Position numbers and translations under genes: made by a program. The notes under the pieces are model-generated. The model did no database searches. It was given only the letters and a program-made list of their open reading frames with translations, and was not told the origin of the DNA. This document shows positions 1 to 4,919 of a stretch of 5,438 bases of DNA, piece after piece. The stretch is from DATLGB01 sp035540675 (GTDB taxonomy: Bacteria > Actinomycetota > Thermoleophilia > Solirubrobacterales > Solirubrobacteraceae), in NCBI GenBank assembly GCA_035540675.1, contig DATLGB010000163.1, positions 1 to 5,438 on the forward strand, in the 5' to 3' direction. How positions within the stretch are numbered: position 1 is the stretch's first letter; every line of letters starts with the position of its first letter.

Positions 1-1
1 G

Positions 2-187
2 CCCATCTACGGCATGCCGATCCTCGACGTCGACAAGGCGGGCTCGATCATCGTGCTCAAGCGGTCGATGTCGTCCGGCTTCGCCGGCATCGACAACCCG
101 CTGTTCTACGACCCGAAGACGCAGATGCTCTTCGGCGACGCGAAGAGCTCCGTCGGCGAGATCCTCGCCGAGGTGCAGGCGCTCTAG
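2..187 (+). CDS. pntB: NAD(P) transhydrogenase subunit beta, C-terminal fragment (5' end outside window)
   Basis: This is the last 61 codons of a gene entering from the left, read in the frame starting at base 2 and ending at TAG 185-187. The protein family couples hydride transfer between NADH and NADP+ to proton movement across the cytoplasmic membrane; the beta subunit carries the NADP(H)-binding domain III at its C-terminus. What is visible is the end of that domain: a G-M-P-I-L-x-V segment, the nucleotide-contacting KRSMSSGFAGIDNPLF stretch and the closing MLFGDAKSSVGEIL motif. These match my memory of the E. coli PntB end (KRSMNTGYAGVQNPLF and MLFGDAK) almost position by position. The terminus extends only a few residues past the usual end, so this end looks intact. 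The start, the membrane domain and the expected pntA partner lie outside the window. The identification is close to certain; only the full length is unknown. Confidence 0.95.
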   Translation, partial: PIYGMPILDVDKAGSIIVLKRSMSSGFAGIDNPLFYDPKTQMLFGDAKSSVGEILAEVQAL

Positions 188-233
188 CCGCAGAGGGACG
201 CTCTCTTGCCGCCGGGGCGCCGCGGGTAGCACC

Positions 234-238
234 GGAGG
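234..238 (+). promoter_or_regulatory. Shine-Dalgarno-like GGAGG, unusually close to the start codon
   Basis: GGAGG lies only two bases before the ATG at 241, closer than the usual 5-9. It is the only good Shine-Dalgarno match next to a plus-strand start in this window. The next in-frame start codon, a GTG at 322, has none and would remove the charged N-terminus. I therefore keep ATG 241, but translation may be weak or use a different mode. A TAGCAC at 227-232, eight bases before the ATG, resembles the leaderless pattern seen at other genes here but lacks the final T. Confidence 0.45.
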
Positions 239-240
239 CG

Positions 241-594
241 ATGCCCGACCACTTCCGGCTGCCGTGGGCGTCGGTCCCAGAGGAATTCCGCCGGTTTCGG
301 CGCGACCTCCCCAAGCTGGTGGCGCTCGCGGGCGCGTGCGGCCTCGCCGGGCTCGTCTGGATGCTCGTCACGGGCGAGTCTGCGGTCTTCGCGGTAACGG
401 CCGGCGCCGCGATCTTCGCCGGCATGCGGCTGCTCGCGCCGGTTCTCTGGGCGGACTCCTGGCGGCGGATCCCGCGGCCCGGCGAGTTCCGCCGCTGGGG
501 TGCCGCCACCGCCGTCGTCGTCGCGTGGTTCGTGCTCGTCGTCGCCCTGCTCTTCGGTGTGCTGGCGGCGCTCGACGCGCTCGGGCCGCGCTGA
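241..594 (+). CDS. Small three-helix membrane protein of unknown function
   Basis: I do not recognise a family for this 117-residue protein. The first 24 residues are polar and charged, with an Arg-rich stretch (EEFRRFRRDLPK). Three hydrophobic segments follow at about residues 26-43, 49-70 and 88-112, separated by short loops. The loop at about 71-87 (ADSWRRIPRPGEFRRW) is positively charged, so it and probably the N-terminus sit in the cytoplasm by the positive-inside rule. There is no Cys or His cluster and no obvious catalytic motif. It starts 53 bases after pntB on the same strand with no convincing terminator between, so read-through from the transhydrogenase operon is plausible; a functional link is only inference from position. 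It converges on the minus-strand gene, with 25 bases between stop codons. The coding call rests on base composition, good hydropathy and a plausible start. Confidence 0.75.
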   Translation: MPDHFRLPWASVPEEFRRFRRDLPKLVALAGACGLAGLVWMLVTGESAVFAVTAGAAIFAGMRLLAPVLWADSWRRIPRPGEFRRWGAATAVVVAWFVLVVALLFGVLAALDALGPR

Positions 595-619
595 CGCGGC
601 GCGAGTGCAGCGGCCGCGG

Positions 620-1222
620 CTACGCCGCCGGCACGCCCGGCGGCGGGGCCGAGCTCACCTGCGCGAAGAACGCGGCGGCCGGGTCGGCGGCCGGGACGGC
701 CTCGGCCGCCGGGTAGGCGCGCTCGACGCTCAGCAGGCGCTCGGCGCCGAAGCGCAGCGTCTGCACCTGGTAGGCCGACAGCTCGAGGCCGTGGCGGCGC
801 ACGAGCCAGTCCATCGCGGCGACGGACTCGGCGTCGAAGCCGCCGCCGACGAGCACGATCCGCGGCGAGTCGCCGGGCACGGCGGCCTGGAGGTCCGCGT
901 GCACCTCGGCGAGGCGCTGCGCGTGCCAGCCCGCCACCTGGCCGGCGGCGACGAGCGCGGCGCCCAGCGCGGCGCGGGGATCCTCGGCGATCTGCACGAC
1001 CGCCACGCGGCCGGCGGAGCCGTCGAAGGCGAGCACGTCGACCCCCGGCTCGGGCGCCGCGGCCACCAGCCGCAGGTGCGGCTGCCCGATCTCGTTGCAG
1101 AAGGCGTCCCAGCCGCCGCAGACCAGCGTGAGCAGCTCGTCGCGGGCGGGCGGCGCTTCGGTGACGAACGCGGCCGCTTCGGGCGCCACGAGCGTCTTGG
1201 AGGACTCGTCGATTCGGAGCAT
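620..1222 (-). CDS. Probable degenerate PD-(D/E)XK nuclease-fold protein, active site altered
   Basis: A 200-residue soluble protein read leftward from ATG 1220-1222 to TAG 620-622. From about residue 50 it follows the order of the NucS/DUF91-like PD-(D/E)XK fold. A strand carries an acidic residue (GVDVLAFD, Asp62). A turn and second strand follow (GRVAVVQIAED). Next is a helix resembling the usual ALxYAxWVA...LAEIHA segment (residues 87-110), then a strand IVLVGGGFD, a helix and C-terminal strands (LRFGAERLLSVERAYP). Active members have E-x-K on the second strand (VIELKR); here the aligned residues are Gln77 and Ala79, so cleavage seems unlikely. The N-terminal 50 residues are not recognised. 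The frame is open up to TTG 1288, but the extra 22 residues would cover a likely promoter, so I prefer ATG 1222. No membrane segment or signal peptide is seen. The fold assignment is inference from pattern; that the gene is real is much surer. Confidence 0.7.
   Translation of the reverse strand: MLRIDESSKTLVAPEAAAFVTEAPPARDELLTLVCGGWDAFCNEIGQPHLRLVAAAPEPGVDVLAFDGSAGRVAVVQIAEDPRAALGAALVAAGQVAGWHAQRLAEVHADLQAAVPGDSPRIVLVGGGFDAESVAAMDWLVRRHGLELSAYQVQTLRFGAERLLSVERAYPAAEAVPAADPAAAFFAQVSSAPPPGVPAA
623..645. terminator. Perfect 9-bp GC hairpin between convergent genes, possible bidirectional terminator
   Basis: CGCCGCCGG at 623-631 and CCGGCGGCG at 637-645 are exact reverse complements around a five-base loop. 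The hairpin begins 29 bases after the stop of the small membrane protein gene and overlaps the last codons of the minus-strand gene. There is no T-tract on either side, so it is not a classical intrinsic terminator. In DNA this GC-rich, such stems arise by chance, and this one also encodes Pro/Gly/Ala residues. Position is its main support. Confidence 0.3.
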
Positions 1223-1259
1223 GATCGGGGGGACCTCGGTCAGGGAACGGGCCGCGATC

Positions 1260-1288
1260 CCTATCGGCATCCGGACGCCGGCCCTCAA
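1260..1288 (-). promoter_or_regulatory. Candidate promoter for the minus-strand nuclease-fold gene
   Basis: Read on the minus strand, TTGAGG (plus 1283-1288) is followed after exactly 17 bases by GATAGG (plus 1260-1265). That resembles a -35/-10 pair with a good first hexamer and a weak second one. Transcription would begin about 30 bases before the ATG at 1222, leaving room for the GAGG about 11 bases before that codon. The palindrome CGAT-N4-ATCG at 1255-1266 overlaps the -10 hexamer and could be an operator half-site pair, but it is short. Sequence evidence only. Confidence 0.3.
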
Positions 1289-1300
1289 GCGCAGGACGGA

Positions 1301-1306
1301 TAACGT
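1301..1306 (+). promoter_or_regulatory. TAACGT, candidate -10 element of glpD (possible leaderless start)
   Basis: TAACGT fits the TANNNT -10 form common in actinobacteria and ends eight bases before the GTG at 1315. This is the distance at which transcription would begin at the start codon itself. No TTGACA-like -35 is visible at the proper spacing. The best Shine-Dalgarno-like string (AGGACGGA, 1293-1300) would lie 14 bases away and upstream of this element. Confidence 0.35.
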
Positions 1307-1314
1307 GAACGGCA

Positions 1315-2997
1315 GTGCTGGACCGTGCCGACGCCCTCCGCGCCATGGCCTCCGAGGCCTTCGACGTCGTGGTGGTCGGCGGCGGCATCACGGGGGCCGG
1401 CGTCGCGCTCGACGCGGCCACCCGCGGCTACTCGGTCGCCCTCGTCGAGAAGGCCGACTTCGCGTCCGGGACCTCGTCGCGCTCGAGCAAGCTCGTCCAC
1501 GGCGGCCTGCGCTACCTGCAGAACTTCGATCTCGGACTGGTCCGCGAGGCGCTGCTCGAGCGCCAGCTCATGGTCGCCCTCGCCCCGCACCTGGTCCGGC
1601 CGCTGCCGCTGATCGTCCCGGCGTTCGAAGGCGCGCGCCCCGACCGCCTGGTCGGGCTGGGGCTCAACATGTACGACGCGATGGCGGTCGAGCGGGTGCG
1701 GCGATCGCCGCTGGCGCGCCGGCGCGGGCGCATCCGCGACGTCAACGCGGACGGCATCGAGGACTGGAGCCCGGAGCGCCATCGCGTCGTCGGCGGCGAC
1801 GAGGTCGCCGAGCGGCTGCCGGCGCTCGCCGGCCGCGCGCCGTCGTCGGGCTACCTGTTCTACGACTGCCAGACCGACGACGCCCGCCTCGTCCTGACGG
1901 TGCTCGCCGAGGCGGAGCGCTTCGGCGCGGTGTTCGCCAACCGCGTGCACGTCGATGGCCTGCTCGCCGGCGGCGGCCGGGCCACCGGCGTCCGCGCGAC
2001 CGACGCCGAGACGGGCGAGAGCTTCGAGATCCGCGCGGGCACCGTCGTCAACGCGACGGGCGTGTGGGCCGACCGCCTGCGCCCCGACGAGCTGCACGAC
2101 GAGGCCGAGGTCCCGGTCATCCGGCCCAGCCGCGGCACTCACCTGCTGCTCGCCCGCGAGACGCTGCCGGTCAACGACGGCGCGATCGTGCCGGCACCCG
2201 GCGGGCGCACGATCTTCGTGCTGCCGTGGCTCGGGCACACGCTGATCGGGACGACCGACAACGACTACCAGGGCGATCTGGACCACATCCGGCCGTCCGA
2301 CGAGGACGTCGCCTACCTGCTGGAGGCGGTCGGCGCGTTCTTCGAGGTCGAGCTCGCGCCGCGCGACGTCACCGGCGCCTACGCCGGGGTGCGGCCGCTG
2401 ATCTCGACGGGCGACCCGAAGAAGTCGGTGGACATCTCGCGCAAGGCGGAGCTGTACGAGACCTCGAGCGGGATGATCACGATCACCGGCGGCAAGCTGA
2501 CCACGTGGCGGCGGATGGCGAAGATGACCGTCGACCGGATCGTGGAGCGCGAGGGCCGCGACGCGCCGTGCCGCACGCACGAGATCCCGCTGGGCATGGC
2601 GGTGGCGCCGGAGGCGCTGCCGCGCGTGGAGGGCGTGCCGGAGGACGCCTACGCGCTGCTGGCGGGCCGGTACGGCTACGCGGCGCACGAGGTGCTCGGG
2701 GTGGCGGGCGAGCGCGGCGAGCTCGCGCAGCCGATCCTGCCGGGCGTCCCCGACCTGCTGGCGGAGGCCGCCTACGGGGCGCGGCGCGAGCAGGCGCGCT
2801 CGGTCGGCGACGTGCTGCTGCGCCGCAGCCGGCTGGCCCTGCTGGCGGCGCGGCGGCTGCTGGAGACCGACGGCGCGGTCGAGCGGGTGGCGGCGGCGAT
2901 CGGGGCCGAGCTGGGCTGGGACGCCGCGCGGATCGCCCGCGAGGCCGCGGCGTTCCGCGACGAGGCCGCCGCCGAGGGCCTCGCCGTCTCGTCCTGA
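1315..2997 (+). CDS. glpD: Aerobic glycerol-3-phosphate dehydrogenase (FAD-dependent)
   Basis: A complete 560-residue enzyme that oxidises sn-glycerol-3-phosphate to dihydroxyacetone phosphate and passes electrons through FAD to membrane quinones. It is a peripheral cytoplasmic-face membrane enzyme; no signal or membrane helix is seen. The dinucleotide-binding motif GGGITG is at residues 22-27, with the ribose-binding acidic residue Glu45. Family signatures follow: SGTSSRSSKLVHGGLRYL (51-68), YDCQTDDARLV (183-193), NATGVWAD (246-253), FVLPWLGHTLIGTTDNDY (301-318), GAYAGVRPLI (354-363) and TITGGKLTTWRRMA (389-402). A C-terminal helical DAO_C-type domain spans about 420-545, ending in the usual D-V-L-L-R-R-S-R-L pattern. 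Length matches the longer, Bacillus-like class rather than the about 500-residue E. coli enzyme. GTG 1315 is the first possible start, since TGA 1306 closes the frame; ATG 1345 is an alternative but lies only eight codons before the FAD motif. No glpK, glpF or regulator is adjacent. Confidence 0.96.
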   Translation: MLDRADALRAMASEAFDVVVVGGGITGAGVALDAATRGYSVALVEKADFASGTSSRSSKLVHGGLRYLQNFDLGLVREALLERQLMVALAPHLVRPLPLIVPAFEGARPDRLVGLGLNMYDAMAVERVRRSPLARRRGRIRDVNADGIEDWSPERHRVVGGDEVAERLPALAGRAPSSGYLFYDCQTDDARLVLTVLAEAERFGAVFANRVHVDGLLAGGGRATGVRATDAETGESFEIRAGTVVNATGVWADRLRPDELHDEAEVPVIRPSRGTHLLLARETLPVNDGAIVPAPGGRTIFVLPWLGHTLIGTTDNDYQGDLDHIRPSDEDVAYLLEAVGAFFEVELAPRDVTGAYAGVRPLISTGDPKKSVDISRKAELYETSSGMITITGGKLTTWRRMAKMTVDRIVEREGRDAPCRTHEIPLGMAVAPEALPRVEGVPEDAYALLAGRYGYAAHEVLGVAGERGELAQPILPGVPDLLAEAAYGARREQARSVGDVLLRRSRLALLAARRLLETDGAVERVAAAIGAELGWDAARIAREAAAFRDEAAAEGLAVSS

Positions 2998-3005
2998 CCG
3001 GGCCG

Positions 3006-3011
3006 TAACTT
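3006..3011 (+). promoter_or_regulatory. TAACTT, candidate -10 element before the secreted-protein gene
   Basis: TAACTT lies in the short gap after glpD and fits TANNNT. It ends 16 bases before the TTG at 3028 and 28 before the ATG at 3040, so any transcript would have a short leader rather than none. No -35 is visible. It sits in the loop of a possible six-base stem, CGGGCC 2999-3004 with GGCCCG 3017-3022. If real, the downstream gene has its own promoter instead of depending on glpD read-through. Confidence 0.25.
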
Positions 3012-3039
3012 TCCGGGGCCCGACCGGTTGCACCCCCCG

Positions 3040-4890
3040 ATGGTCCCTCGCCGCCTTCTCGCCCCATTGCTCGCGCTCGCCGCGATCCTGTCGCTCGCGC
3101 CGGCGGGCGCCGCGCGCGCCGCCTGGTTCGGCGCCGAGCCGGTCGACGGCCCGTCGCCCGGCATCGCCGGCTTCGGCGACCTCGACCTCGCGCGCGACGG
3201 CAGCGGCGCGCTCGCCTACCTCAAGCTCGACGGCGGCGTCCCGCACGTCTTCGTCGCGCGCATGTGGGGCGGCGCGTGGCGGCCGCCCGAGCGCGTCGAC
3301 GTGGGCGTCGCCGAGGCGGCGTCGCAGCCCGTCGTGGCGGCCGGCGACGACGGGCGCCTCGTCGTCGCCTGGATCAGCGAGGGCCGGCTGTGCGCGGCCG
3401 TGGTCGCCGGCGGGCTCGGGCAGCCGTTCTCGCCCGTGCAGTTCCTCGCGGCCGGGGGGGCACGCGACCCGGATATCGACCTCGGCATCAACGGCACCGC
3501 CTACGTCGTGTACGGCCGCGACGGCGGCGGCGGCAGCGACGTCGGCGCGGTGCGGCTGCAGGGAGCGGCCTGGACGGCGATCGGGCCGGCCCTCGACATC
3601 GATCCGGCGCAGCCCGCCGGCGACGGCGCCGGCCGGCCGCGGGTGGCGGTGGCCGCCGACGGCAACGCCGTCGCGGTCTGGGGCGAGGGCCACGCCGACG
3701 GGCGCGGCCGCCTGTACGCGCGGCGGCTCACGCGCCTCAACCTCTCGGCCTACCCGCAGGAGCTGTCGGTCGGCGAGTTCCAGGGGGCGCCGGGCGACGA
3801 CGCGGATTCACCCGACATCGACATCGAGGACGACGGCTCCTACGCGTGGATGACGTTCCGCCAGACGATCGGCGGCGCCTCGCGGGTGCTCGCGCGCCGG
3901 CTGGTCGGCTCCACCTTCGACCCGCCGGTGCCGGTGGACGGCGGTGCCGGCTCGACCGCCGGTCGCGTCGCCATCACCGGCCGCGGCGTCGGGCTCGCCG
4001 CGTCGACCGCCGGCGACGGCTCGGTCGTGGGCTCGCTGCTCGCGCGCGACGTCTTCGCGCCGCCCGTGCGGCTCGACGCGGCCGCCGGCACGATCGGGCC
4101 GCAGCCGGTGGTCGCGGTGGGGGAGAACGACGAGTCGGCGGTCGCGTGGCTGCACGCCGCCGGCGGCGACCCGGGCGTGTTCGCGCGGCGGCGGGACGAC
4201 GAGGACGATGCGGGCTTCGAGCCGCAGGTCCCGCTGACCGCGCCCGCGGGCGGGCCCGCGGCGCCCGACGGGCGGCTCGAGATGGCCGCCAGCCGGCTCG
4301 GCGACTTCGCGGTGGCGTTCCTCCAGGGCGCCGGCGCAAGCCAGCGGATGATGGTGGCGAGCTTCGACCGGCCGCCGAGCCGGCCGTACGGCACCAGCCA
4401 CACCAAGCCGCGCCGCGAGCGGCGCCCGCTGCTCAAGTGGCAGCCGGGGCTCGACGCGTGGGGCACGCAGACCTTCAAGGTGCTCCTGGGCGACCAGGAG
4501 ATCGGCAGCACCACCGGTGCCGTCCTGCGCCCGCCCCAGGCGCTGCCGGACGGCCGGCACTTGTGGCGGGTCGTCGCCACGGACCGGCGCGGCCAGACCA
4601 CCACGGGGCGCGCGCGGGCGCTCGTGATCGACGCGACGCGGCCGCGGGTGTCGGCATCGGTGGCGCGCCGCGCGGCGCGTGCGATCACTCTCCGGATCCG
4701 CGTGCGCGACGGGGCCGGGACCGGGCTGCGCTCGGGCACCGTCGCGTTCGGCGACGGCACGTCCGCGCCGCTGAAGTCGCGCGTCGTGCACCGCTACAAC
4801 CGGGGCGGCCGCTTCACGGTGACGGTGCGCGCGGTGGACAAGGCGGGCAACGCCGGCCGCACGCGCCTGTCGGTGCGGGTTCCCCGATGA
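3040..4890 (+). CDS. Secreted repeat protein: propeller-like blades plus C-terminal Ig/PKD-like domains
   Basis: This 616-residue protein has a Sec signal peptide: an Arg pair, a hydrophobic core (LLAPLLALAAILSLAP) and a likely cleavage in ARA-AW near residues 27-28. Eight degenerate repeats follow at about 44-78, 95-124, 142-174, 198-228, 256-288, 307-337, 353-384 and 411-443. Their shared pattern is P-x-V-A-V-A-x-D-G-x-A-V-A-W, a loop, then V-x-A-R-R-L, suggesting beta-propeller blades. Residues 463-534 look like an Ig/Fn3-type segment (LKWQPGLDAW...HLWRVVATDRRG). The last 80 resemble a PKD domain, with FGDGT (570-574) and HRYNRGGRFTVTVRAVDKAG. There is one Cys in the mature protein, no catalytic motif I recognise, and no C-terminal anchor. 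It probably acts outside the membrane in binding or scaffolding; the function is unknown. An in-frame TTG at 3028 would add four residues ahead of the signal; ATG 3040 gives the cleaner signal peptide. Neither has a clear Shine-Dalgarno. Confidence 0.85.
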   Translation: MVPRRLLAPLLALAAILSLAPAGAARAAWFGAEPVDGPSPGIAGFGDLDLARDGSGALAYLKLDGGVPHVFVARMWGGAWRPPERVDVGVAEAASQPVVAAGDDGRLVVAWISEGRLCAAVVAGGLGQPFSPVQFLAAGGARDPDIDLGINGTAYVVYGRDGGGGSDVGAVRLQGAAWTAIGPALDIDPAQPAGDGAGRPRVAVAADGNAVAVWGEGHADGRGRLYARRLTRLNLSAYPQELSVGEFQGAPGDDADSPDIDIEDDGSYAWMTFRQTIGGASRVLARRLVGSTFDPPVPVDGGAGSTAGRVAITGRGVGLAASTAGDGSVVGSLLARDVFAPPVRLDAAAGTIGPQPVVAVGENDESAVAWLHAAGGDPGVFARRRDDEDDAGFEPQVPLTAPAGGPAAPDGRLEMAASRLGDFAVAFLQGAGASQRMMVASFDRPPSRPYGTSHTKPRRERRPLLKWQPGLDAWGTQTFKVLLGDQEIGSTTGAVLRPPQALPDGRHLWRVVATDRRGQTTTGRARALVIDATRPRVSASVARRAARAITLRIRVRDGAGTGLRSGTVAFGDGTSAPLKSRVVHRYNRGGRFTVTVRAVDKAGNAGRTRLSVRVPR

Positions 4891-4904
4891 CCGGCTCGCG
4901 CAGC

Positions 4905-4910
4905 TAACCT
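4905..4910 (+). promoter_or_regulatory. TAACCT, candidate -10 element with possible leaderless start
   Basis: TAACCT fits TANNNT and ends nine bases before the ATG at 4920, in a 29-base gap with no Shine-Dalgarno sequence. The arrangement closely mirrors glpD (TAACGT, eight bases before GTG). It suggests a separate promoter for the regulator gene and a transcript starting at or next to the ATG. No -35 match is visible, so the call rests on the hexamer and its spacing. Confidence 0.35.
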
Positions 4911-4919
4911 CGGCGCTCG

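Noticed and set aside
188..240. Terminator between pntB and the small membrane gene
   Set aside because: Only a four-base stem (AGAG 192-195 with CTCT 201-204) and scattered GC complementarity are present, with no T-tract.
1223..1288. Earlier TTG start for the nuclease-fold gene, adding 22 residues
   Set aside because: The extension translates the likely promoter and leader, and no Shine-Dalgarno precedes the TTG.
500..1303. 267-codon plus-strand frame opposite the nuclease-fold gene
   Set aside because: His/Arg/Gly-rich shadow; the minus-strand frame has ordered secondary-structure-like patterning and a good start region.
57..1421. 454-codon minus-strand open frame
   Set aside because: It spans the end of pntB, the small membrane gene and the nuclease-fold gene in another frame; its product is Arg/Pro/Ala-rich without domains.
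1095..3008. 637-codon plus-strand frame overlapping glpD
   Set aside because: Arg-rich shadow of glpD, which has the real motifs in its own frame.
3028..3039. TTG start four codons before ATG 3040
   Set aside because: It adds His-Pro-Pro before an already complete signal peptide, and ATG is the stronger codon. It cannot be excluded, since a weak CCGGGG lies upstream of it.
1285..3693. 802-codon open frame on the minus strand, antisense to glpD and the next gene
   Set aside because: Its translation is a low-complexity Arg/Ala/Asp/His mixture with no family signature. It runs opposite to a convincing glpD and results from G/C-biased third positions.
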